Positions 1-5,447 of a stretch of DNA of 6,878 nt are shown piece by piece. The stretch lies in contig JAPSFM010000173.1 of the NCBI GenBank assembly GCA_035063885.1, positions 1 to 6,878 on the forward strand, in the 5' to 3' direction. Under the pieces are notes generated by a model that had not been told where the DNA came from, did no database searches, and saw only the letters and a list, made by a program, of their open reading frames with translations. Source of the DNA: CAADGY01 sp900696665. GTDB taxonomy: Bacteria; Acidobacteriota; Terriglobia; Bryobacterales; Bryobacteraceae. Both the position numbers and the translations under genes were made by a program. The stretch's first letter is position 1. Each line of letters begins with the position of its first letter.

Positions 1-162
1 CCCGGTATCGGAAGCCACCGCACCCGTGAATTCTAGCATGCAGACGTCCGTCCATGGCAGTTGGCCAATTGACCGCCGTCTCGGACCGCTCGCGGTTCAA
101 GTTTTGTGGGATAGGATGGCGAAAGCTCCCGGCAGTCTTAGCTGAGGTACTCTGCTCTTACC
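1..162. other. Upstream region of the glycosyltransferase, no gene seen
   Basis: No open frame here looks like a real protein; the one that starts at 54 only runs in a second frame through the start of the glycosyltransferase. A TTGACC hexamer at 69-74 has no matching -10 box at normal spacing, and a TAGGAT at 112-117 has no good -35 box, so no promoter is called. A GAGGT at 144-148 is the only Shine-Dalgarno-like sequence before the ATG at 163, about 14 bases away, which is further than usual. Confidence 0.5.
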
Positions 163-1167
163 ATGGACGAACTGCTTATCGCCCTGGCCCTAATCACACT
201 ATGTGCTTGGGTCGCGATTGGATATCAAGTCACAGCAGGCAACCACGCGATCGCCGACCTGCAACAGACTGCACCTCTAGCCGGTCATGACTTGCCTCGG
301 GTTTCCATCATCGTCTCCGCGCGGGACGAAGAACACGGCATCGAACGCGCCGTCCGATCAATGCTGAACCAAGATTACCCAGACTACGAAGTAGTCGCCG
401 TGGACGACCGCTCTACAGACGCGACCGGTGAAATTCCCAGAAGAATGACGGTGTCAGACGGCCGGCTGCGGGTTCTGCGAGTCGAGAACTTGCCTCCCGG
501 CCGGCTGGGCAAAAACAACGCGTTGCATCTGGGTTCATCGGTCGCAGCCGGGTCCTTGCTGTTGTTCAGTGACGCTGATGTAGTAATGGACGCCACCGTT
601 CTCAGACGCGCGGTTCGATACTTCCTGGAACGGCGCCTGGACCACCTGGCAGCGGCGCCGCGTGTCATCGTCCGCGGCTTCCTCTCGCATGCCATGCTTT
701 CCGCGTTTGGCCTGCTGTTCAGCATATACGCACAACCCTGGAGAGCGACTGTCCCGACGAGTTCGAAACACGCCGGAATGGGCGCCTTCAACCTCGTTCG
801 CGCCGCGGCCTATCGCGTGATCGGCGGACACACTCGAATCGCCATGCGGCCGGATGACGACATGAAACTCGGGAAGCGGGTAAAGGCTCACGGATTCAGG
901 CAGGAGTTCGTGCTCGGAACTACGCTACTGTCGGTCGAGTGGTATTCCTCCTTCCGGCAAATGGTGCGCGGCCTGATGAAAAACATGTTCGCGGGTGTAG
1001 AGTACTCGGGAACCCTGGCGGTCGCCGGTTCCATCGTGCAACTTCTCCTCAACGTCTGGCCCTTCATGGCCGTCGTTGTGATGGACGGCTGGGCCCGTGT
1101 TCTGAATGGCGCCACCGTTACGGTCATCTACTCCTTTCTGTTTGTGAACTCCAGCCGACTTGGTTGA
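163..1167 (+). CDS. Family 2 glycosyltransferase, membrane-anchored, C-terminally truncated
   Basis: Transfers a sugar from an activated donor to an unknown acceptor at the cytoplasmic membrane. The 334-residue product has an N-terminal membrane segment (about 2-20) and a GT-A fold: VSIIVSARDEE at 47-57, DDRSTD at 81-86, GKNNAL at 116-121, the metal-binding DAD in FSDADV at 135-140, an acceptor-side DDD at 231-233 and RQMVRGLMKN at 265-274. Two hydrophobic segments follow (about 285-306 and 309-327). Related bacterial proteins usually run some 50 residues further, past a third hydrophobic stretch; this one ends abruptly after SRLG. An in-frame TAG at 139-141 makes the ATG at 163 the first usable start. 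Its last 40 bases overlap the end of the convergent secreted protein, which is truncated at the same place. The catalytic domain looks complete. Family is confident; substrate is unknown. Confidence 0.85.
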   Translation: MDELLIALALITLCAWVAIGYQVTAGNHAIADLQQTAPLAGHDLPRVSIIVSARDEEHGIERAVRSMLNQDYPDYEVVAVDDRSTDATGEIPRRMTVSDGRLRVLRVENLPPGRLGKNNALHLGSSVAAGSLLLFSDADVVMDATVLRRAVRYFLERRLDHLAAAPRVIVRGFLSHAMLSAFGLLFSIYAQPWRATVPTSSKHAGMGAFNLVRAAAYRVIGGHTRIAMRPDDDMKLGKRVKAHGFRQEFVLGTTLLSVEWYSSFRQMVRGLMKNMFAGVEYSGTLAVAGSIVQLLLNVWPFMAVVVMDGWARVLNGATVTVIYSFLFVNSSRLG

Positions 1168-2033
1168 TCAACCTCGGCTGAGACGCCAGCCACGTGCACC
1201 TCTACCGGGGAATTGACGATTGCCAGCGGGTCCGCAGGAAACGGCTGGCCGGACTCGAGCGAGCCCCGCACCGGCCCGAGGCCGGTTGCTCTTACGATAA
1301 GCGCTTCACCCGGGGCCGCTGGGCTTGTCGCAGTGACGGGTGAGAAGTCGGAATGGAAAACGGCCGGCCCAGTCGGGATACGAGCCACTTCCGGTTCTGT
1401 CGCTCGCGTCAACTGCACAACGTACTTCACGGGCCCCATGCCGCTCGCCCGCCGGATTAACGGGTCGGTTTCCATCGAGACAAAGCGCACGGTCTGGTTG
1501 GCGACGTTGCCGCTGACCACTATCTGTCCAGACACCCCGAGGAAGGCTCCAGTGCCTCCCGTAATAGCCCAGTTGCCGGCCGCCGCCGATGCCTTCGGCC
1601 CGCCTGGCAGTGTATCGGCAGCGCCGCCGTGCATGCCGGAAGCCATGAGCGTCCCGATCTGTCTGCCGTCGGTTTCGAGAATTTCCAGATAGACCGACCA
1701 AAGCGCGGCACGCTGGATATCGCTGATGCTCCTGCCGGGCGTCGCGTTGGGGCTCGGCAGGAGCTGCGAGCCGTGCATCAGCAGGGCGCCCTTCACAGGC
1801 CTGCCGTTCACGGAGATGACATCCGCGATACCTACGCACGGTTGGAACGGCGGGAATTTGGGCACCATCACCATGTCCTGAGACGTGGAGTACCTGTTGA
1901 CATCGCCTCCGTCGAAATACCAGACCTGATCCCGAACGGTAATTTCCAGTTGCGCCGGCTGTGGTTGACCAAAAACAGCACTCGCACCGGCCAGGATAAT
2001 GAGCAGGTTTGTCAACGACGCTTTTGCTTTCAT
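1128..2033 (-). CDS. Secreted Solibacter-type protein, truncated copy of the adjacent paralog
   Basis: Function unknown. The ATG at 2033 is preferred over an upstream TTG because AGGAG lies 6 bases before it; this gives 301 residues opening with a signal peptide (MKAKASLTNLLIILAGASAVFGQ). The middle holds ADVISVNGRPVKG, DGRQIGTLMASG and GGTGAFLGVSGQ; the last resembles motifs of allene oxide cyclase/dirigent-like barrels. The C-terminal part (TGPAVFHSDFSPVTA, ATGLGPVRG, IVNSPVEV) matches the neighbouring gene and resembles the TIGR03437 domain. Against that neighbour, which has 58 residues after NSPV, this protein has 24, and only about the first 11 align. The final DQPSRLEFTNRKE is encoded antisense to the glycosyltransferase and is probably not native. 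About 45 residues, including the last strands of the domain, are missing, so folding of that domain is doubtful. It follows its paralog by 27 bases, probably in one transcript. Confidence 0.75.
   Translation of the reverse strand: MKAKASLTNLLIILAGASAVFGQPQPAQLEITVRDQVWYFDGGDVNRYSTSQDMVMVPKFPPFQPCVGIADVISVNGRPVKGALLMHGSQLLPSPNATPGRSISDIQRAALWSVYLEILETDGRQIGTLMASGMHGGAADTLPGGPKASAAAGNWAITGGTGAFLGVSGQIVVSGNVANQTVRFVSMETDPLIRRASGMGPVKYVVQLTRATEPEVARIPTGPAVFHSDFSPVTATSPAAPGEALIVRATGLGPVRGSLESGQPFPADPLAIVNSPVEVHVAGVSAEVDQPSRLEFTNRKE
1162..1173. repeat. Perfect 12-bp palindrome at the double truncation point
   Basis: GGTTGATCAACC reads the same on both strands and contains TGATCA and GATC. It includes the stop codon of the glycosyltransferase (1165-1167) and the point where the secreted protein on the other strand loses similarity to its intact paralog (about 1170). 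One or two perfect 12-bp palindromes are expected by chance in a window this size, so only the coincidence with the breakpoint is notable. It may be a restriction-ligation join, a recombination site or chance. Confidence 0.6.
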
Positions 2034-2039
2034 GACGTT

Positions 2040-2044
2040 CTCCT
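2040..2044 (-). promoter_or_regulatory. Ribosome binding site deciding the start at 2033
   Basis: AGGAG on the minus strand sits 6 bases before the ATG at 2033-2031. It favours this ATG over the in-frame TTG seven codons upstream, and the resulting protein begins directly with a signal peptide, MKAK, matching the MKAR start of the paralog. Confidence 0.75.
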
Positions 2045-2060
2045 GCGATAACAACTCCGG

Positions 2061-3029
2061 TCATCTGACCGGGATTATGACAGCGGCACCTGGCATCCAG
2101 GCAGCCACGAGTTGCACCGACGCCGCCCCTTGCGGAGCATCCGGAGGAACCTGAAAGTCAACCCGATACACGTTGGTCTCACCTGGCCAGCCCACCTTGT
2201 TGAGAACAGCCAGTTCGGCGCCGTTGAACACAACGCTCACAGGTGAATTCACGATTTGCAGGGGCTCGGCGGTGAACGGCTTGGCGCCCACGGGCTGGAG
2301 GTCCGGCCTGACCGGGCCGAGTCCCGTGGCGCGGACGACCAGCTGCTCTCCACGCCGGGCGGGGTTGGCGGCCGTGACAAGGGAGAAGTCGTCGCCATGA
2401 AGAACGGCCGGTCCGGTCTGCGTCATCTGCACTTCAGGGCGAAACCGCGGATACAGGCGAAAGATTCCGCGCCAGCCGCCCCTGCCATGGATACGGCGAT
2501 TTGCCGGATCCTCGGTGACCGACGCCTGGCGTGCAGGACCAAGCGCCTCCAGGAGGCGGTGTTCACCGATCACGCCGAAGAAGGCGCCATTACCGGAGAC
2601 TACGGAATGGGATGGCTCCGGAGTGGCGCCGGTGTCTGTCAGCGTGCCTATCCATGTACCGTCGGCATCCAGGAAATGCCACGTACAGTGTAGCCGCCCA
2701 TTGGCGTTGATATCGGCGATTGCCTGACCGGGGGACGGGTTGACCCTGTGAAAGACTTCGAGAATCTGGGTCGTCCATAGGCCCCTTGCAGGCTTCCCGT
2801 TCACAGCGACGATGTCGCCTATGCTGATTCGTTGCTGAAAAGTCCTCGGAACTGCTGTGGTCGGACCTGGGTCTTTCGCCAGTTTCGAGACGTCGAACGT
2901 GTCCAGTTGATACTGGGTTGGCTTATCGACTTCGACGACGATCTCCACCGGCTGTTCGGGCGCGGGCTGCGACTGGGCCGGGCCAGCCAAGGCGGCGAGG
3001 AATCCCGCGAGGAAGATTCTTGCTTTCAT
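2061..3029 (-). CDS. Secreted Solibacter-type protein, intact paralog
   Basis: Function unknown; predicted to be exported. With the ATG at 3029 it has 322 residues and begins with a signal peptide (MKARIFLAGFLAALAGPAQSQ). An in-frame GTG at 3053 would add eight residues, but AGAGAGGG lies 8 bases before the ATG, and the paralog starts the same way. The middle region has GDIVAVNGKPARG, PSPGQAIADINANG, DGTWIGTLTDTG and SGNGAFFGVIGE, which may be a small beta-barrel of allene oxide cyclase/dirigent type (tentative). The C-terminal part contains TGPAVLHGDDFSLVTAANPA, ATGLGPVRPD, IVNSPVSV, VGWPGETNVYRVDFQVP and a final AAVIIPVR, which fits the TIGR03437 Solibacter C-terminal domain, probably an Ig/TIG-like beta sandwich. 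It lies upstream of its truncated paralog in the same direction, and both probably arose by tandem duplication. It serves as the reference for that truncation. Confidence 0.8.
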   Translation of the reverse strand: MKARIFLAGFLAALAGPAQSQPAPEQPVEIVVEVDKPTQYQLDTFDVSKLAKDPGPTTAVPRTFQQRISIGDIVAVNGKPARGLWTTQILEVFHRVNPSPGQAIADINANGRLHCTWHFLDADGTWIGTLTDTGATPEPSHSVVSGNGAFFGVIGEHRLLEALGPARQASVTEDPANRRIHGRGGWRGIFRLYPRFRPEVQMTQTGPAVLHGDDFSLVTAANPARRGEQLVVRATGLGPVRPDLQPVGAKPFTAEPLQIVNSPVSVVFNGAELAVLNKVGWPGETNVYRVDFQVPPDAPQGAASVQLVAAWMPGAAVIIPVR

Positions 3030-3037
3030 GTTTCGTA

Positions 3038-3045
3038 CCCTCTCT
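3038..3045 (-). promoter_or_regulatory. Ribosome binding site for the intact secreted paralog
   Basis: The purine-rich AGAGAGGG on the minus strand ends 8 bases before the ATG at 3029-3027. It supports that start over the in-frame GTG at 3053, which lies upstream of this site. Confidence 0.55.
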
Positions 3046-3091
3046 GCATTCACAAGCGGGAAACGGGGGAAGAAACTGGAATCGCGCCATG

Positions 3092-3124
3092 AAAAAACTG
3101 AGCGTGCCGGCCGAAGCCTCCGGC
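3092..3124 (-). terminator. Possible Rho-independent terminator after the amidotransferase gene
   Basis: Read on the minus strand, GCCGG and CCGGC (3124-3120 and 3110-3106) can pair around a 9-base loop that contains GGC-TTCG-GCC, itself able to form a small UUCG hairpin. A run of six T follows at 3097-3092. The stem is short and the T run starts about 8 bases after it, so the structure is imperfect. Its place, about 60 bases past the stop at 3184 and before the secreted-protein pair, suits a terminator, which would make that pair a separate transcription unit. No promoter for the pair was recognised. Confidence 0.3.
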
Positions 3125-3183
3125 GCAGTTCGGGATGAAGGTATGCACGTCCGGGGCTGACGCCATGGGATCAGACAGCAGTC

Positions 3184-3927
3184 TCAGGCGCCGACGGCCT
3201 GAAGCAGACGGCACCACCGGCCGAACACGGTCCCCGAAAGCTCGCACAGCCGGTCAGCGTTGAAAGTGGGATCTACGGGATCGGCCAGCTCAGCGACATC
3301 TGGCCGGTTAACCTCTTGGCCCAGCCAATCCCGGATCATCGCTGGTGTGACTTCCAGGTGAAACTGCAAGCCATACGCCTTGCCCAGGCGGAACCCCTGG
3401 TGGCGGCATGCCTCCGAATAGGCCAGCCAGTCGGCTCCAGCGGGGAGGTCGAACGTCTCACCGTGCCAGTGAAACACGTTCTCGGGCTGGTTCAGACCGG
3501 CGAACAACGGATCTCGGTGCCCCGCCTCTGTCCAATACACGGGCGCCCAACCGATCTCCTTCACTGAGTTCCTGTACACCCTGGCGCCCGCGGCCTTGGC
3601 GATCAACTGTGCGCCCAGGCAGATCCCGAGCACCGGCTTGCCGGCCGCCACGAACTGTTCGATGAGCTGTAGCTCCCGCCGGATGTAGTCCACGTTGTCG
3701 TTGGCCGACATCGGGCCTCCCATCAGAACCAAGCCAGCGTAGGAATCGAACAAAACCGGAGCCATCGGGTTAGCGTACAAATCGGCGTAAGCGTGGTCTA
3801 GGTTGGCGCAGTCGAGAGCCGTGGAGATAGTGCCGAGATGTTCGAATGGGACATGACGCAGGACAAGGACATGCGGCCGTGCGTCCGTTACTTCGCCCCG
3901 ACTTAACGTTTGGTTTCGATGATCCAT
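3184..3927 (-). CDS. Class I glutamine amidotransferase-like protein (GATase1)
   Basis: A free-standing glutaminase-type domain, expected to release ammonia from glutamine or act on a related amide or peptide bond in the cytoplasm. The 247-residue product shows the fold in order: VLVLRHVPFEHLG at 20-32, the oxyanion-side MGGPMSAND at 69-77, the nucleophile elbow GICLGAQ with Cys103, HWHGETFDLP at 153-162, and QFHLEVT with His190 and Glu192 completing the triad. It resembles the stand-alone GMP-synthase-like amidotransferases, but no synthetase domain or partner gene is nearby, so the acceptor cannot be named. The ATG at 3927 lies inside the last 25 bases of the kinase/propeller gene, in another frame, with GAGGGG 5 bases before it; translation is probably coupled. 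About 18 residues precede the usual start of the fold, and no downstream ATG offers a better start. Confidence 0.85.
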   Translation of the reverse strand: MDHRNQTLSRGEVTDARPHVLVLRHVPFEHLGTISTALDCANLDHAYADLYANPMAPVLFDSYAGLVLMGGPMSANDNVDYIRRELQLIEQFVAAGKPVLGICLGAQLIAKAAGARVYRNSVKEIGWAPVYWTEAGHRDPLFAGLNQPENVFHWHGETFDLPAGADWLAYSEACRHQGFRLGKAYGLQFHLEVTPAMIRDWLGQEVNRPDVAELADPVDPTFNADRLCELSGTVFGRWCRLLQAVGA

Positions 3928-5411
3928 GCATTCCCCTCAGGGCTGATCTCCCCGAACGCCAAGTAGCGACCGTCCGGGGATGGAACGGGGCTCTCGGCGT
4001 AATAATGCGCCGTGTGCAACAGCCGCGCTCGTCCGTCGAGCGAGACGAATAATAGCGGGAAGCCCTTGGAGCCGTAACTGGTAACGAATAGACCCGCTCC
4101 ATTCGCCGCCCAAGCCACGGACTCGAGGTGAGTCCAGCCGCCGGCGGAGACCGAGCGCGGCGCCTGGCCGGCCAAGGGGACCAACTGGATCACTCCGCTG
4201 GTTGCCTCCCGCGTGCCGAACGCAATCCATCGCCCATCCGGTGAGAGATCCCAAAACGTCGGGCGGCCCGGGTCGGCGTCGACTCTGGCGACCTCGCGCC
4301 CTCTGCCTCCGGCTGGATCAAAAGCGGTGAACACAGCCTGATCACGGACTTGCTCGCTCAGTACGCAAGGAGCTTGGGGAACGGAGGGGCACCGGAAACG
4401 CGGATGACCAGCGGCGGCGAGACTGGGGCGTGTACCACTGGGTTCGATCCGCACCGGCCCCGGATACCCGGCCACACGGAATACAGGCTCGGGCGAGCCG
4501 CCCCCGGGTGTGACGCGCATCAGCCGGCCTTCCCCGACGAGGATACGTTCGTCAGCCTTTGGCCACGCGAGGTACAGAAGCCACCTGCCGTCGGGACTTA
4601 GCCGGGGATCTCTCTTCTCCTCGTGCCCCGTCACCATCGCCTGCGCTCCACGGTCATCGATGCTCTGCTGGAAGATGTCCAGGTCACCATTGCGGTCGGA
4701 GAAGAAGAGAACGGCTTTGCTATCGCGGGTCCACCCGGAAGGCCAGTTCATCCATTCGTCAAAGGTCAAGCGTCTGGGTGACATCAATCGCCCGGCGCTT
4801 GCTTCCAATTGGCCAACGTAGATATGACGCCGGAAACGCTGACGGACAAAGGACAGTCGCCGGCCGTCAGTGCTGATATGGAGAGAACCGAACAGGAATC
4901 CGCCCCAGTTGGTCAGCCGGCGCGGCTTGGCTCGTACCTCCGCTGTTCCAGGGTCGATGCTTGCTTCCCACAGGTTCGCGCTCGTTTCATTGGGCGGATC
5001 TTCCTGGCGAGCATAGATGATCCGTCCGTCGCGTGCCCAGCAAAAACCTCCTACTCTGGGATCTGAGAGAAGCTGAGTCGTGCGGCCTGTATCCAGATCG
5101 CGGCTCTCCAACGCGAACGCATCCCCATCGTGGCTGCGCCGTCCGTACGCAAGGCTGCGACCGTCCAGAGACCATGTTAGAGTTTCGGTGAAGGAGTAGC
5201 CCGGCGGAGCGGCTGCCAACCTGCGCGGCGCGTGGCCGTCGATGTTCATCAGCCAGATCTCGTTCCCGTGAAGAAAAGCTATCCGCGAGTCATCTGGCGC
5301 CAGCACTGCCCCCGAAGCCTTGTCACGCAGTTTTCGAAGGCGTCCATCTTCGATCGGCAGAATCCATATCCCAGTCTCCTCGTTCGGTCCGCCTGACCCG
5401 CTCACCAACAA
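3903..5411 (-). CDS. PD40/WD40-like beta-propeller half of the interrupted receptor kinase
   Basis: Probably not an independent gene. This frame continues the kinase gene after its TGA at 5445-5447; the 11 codons between (TTVEWFQSGTQ) already form part of a propeller blade. The start given is only the first possible one, a TTG at 5411 without a Shine-Dalgarno sequence, giving 502 residues. It has repeated TolB-like motifs: LAPDDSRIAF (37-46), WSLDGRSLAYG (80-90), WARDGRIIYA (125-134), ISTDGRRLSF (179-188), WTRDSKAVLFFSD (227-239), LSPDGRWLLY (271-280), LSPDGRWIAFG (389-399), WAANGAGLF (434-442) and PSPDGRYLAFG (478-488). About residues 300-367 form a longer link with two cysteines (341, 349). 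In the intact protein this would be the extracytoplasmic sensor or docking part. Alone it lacks a signal peptide and would remain in the cytoplasm. Its 3' end overlaps the amidotransferase by 25 bases. Confidence 0.75.
   Translation of the reverse strand: MLVSGSGGPNEETGIWILPIEDGRLRKLRDKASGAVLAPDDSRIAFLHGNEIWLMNIDGHAPRRLAAAPPGYSFTETLTWSLDGRSLAYGRRSHDGDAFALESRDLDTGRTTQLLSDPRVGGFCWARDGRIIYARQEDPPNETSANLWEASIDPGTAEVRAKPRRLTNWGGFLFGSLHISTDGRRLSFVRQRFRRHIYVGQLEASAGRLMSPRRLTFDEWMNWPSGWTRDSKAVLFFSDRNGDLDIFQQSIDDRGAQAMVTGHEEKRDPRLSPDGRWLLYLAWPKADERILVGEGRLMRVTPGGGSPEPVFRVAGYPGPVRIEPSGTRPSLAAAGHPRFRCPSVPQAPCVLSEQVRDQAVFTAFDPAGGRGREVARVDADPGRPTFWDLSPDGRWIAFGTREATSGVIQLVPLAGQAPRSVSAGGWTHLESVAWAANGAGLFVTSYGSKGFPLLFVSLDGRARLLHTAHYYAESPVPSPDGRYLAFGEISPEGNAWIIETKR
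3933..3938 (-). promoter_or_regulatory. Ribosome binding site of the amidotransferase inside the propeller coding region
   Basis: GAGGGG on the minus strand lies 5 bases before the ATG at 3927-3925 and within the coding sequence of the upstream gene. Ribosomes finishing the receptor at 3903 would pass over it, which fits translational coupling. Confidence 0.6.
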
Positions 5412-5444
5412 CTGGGTTCCAGACTGGAACCACTCGACCGTAGT

Positions 5445-5447
5445 TCA
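5445..5447 (-). other. In-frame TGA between kinase and propeller halves
   Basis: The codons before it (GTCFR) and after it (TTVEWFQSGTQLLVSG) are in the same frame, with no base shift needed. The sequence after the stop, W-F-x-S-G-x-x-L-L-V-S-G, is a normal PD40 strand, and the first PD40 motif (SISPDGRFLSF) lies before the stop. Together the two halves give 976 codons plus the final TAA. A one-base change from TGG or CGA is enough to explain the stop. The base after TGA is A. Confidence 0.85.

Noticed and set aside
69..117. Possible promoter TTGACC with TAGGAT before the glycosyltransferase
   Set aside because: The two hexamers are 37 bases apart, far from normal spacing, and neither has a partner at the proper distance.
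384..891. Minus-strand frames opposite the glycosyltransferase
   Set aside because: They overlap the conserved GT-A motifs on the other strand and resemble no known protein.
1213..1692. 159-codon plus-strand frame opposite the truncated secreted protein
   Set aside because: The minus-strand frame has a signal peptide, a good ribosome site and clear similarity to its neighbour; the plus-strand product has none of these.
1306..2064. 252-codon second frame on the minus strand over the truncated secreted protein
   Set aside because: Its product is rich in Arg and low in complexity, as expected from an out-of-frame reading; no motif or ribosome site supports it.
3089..3160. Small plus-strand frame starting MKKLSVPAEASG between the amidotransferase and secreted genes
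   Set aside because: Only 23 codons, no good ribosome site at normal spacing, and it covers the possible terminator of the opposite strand.
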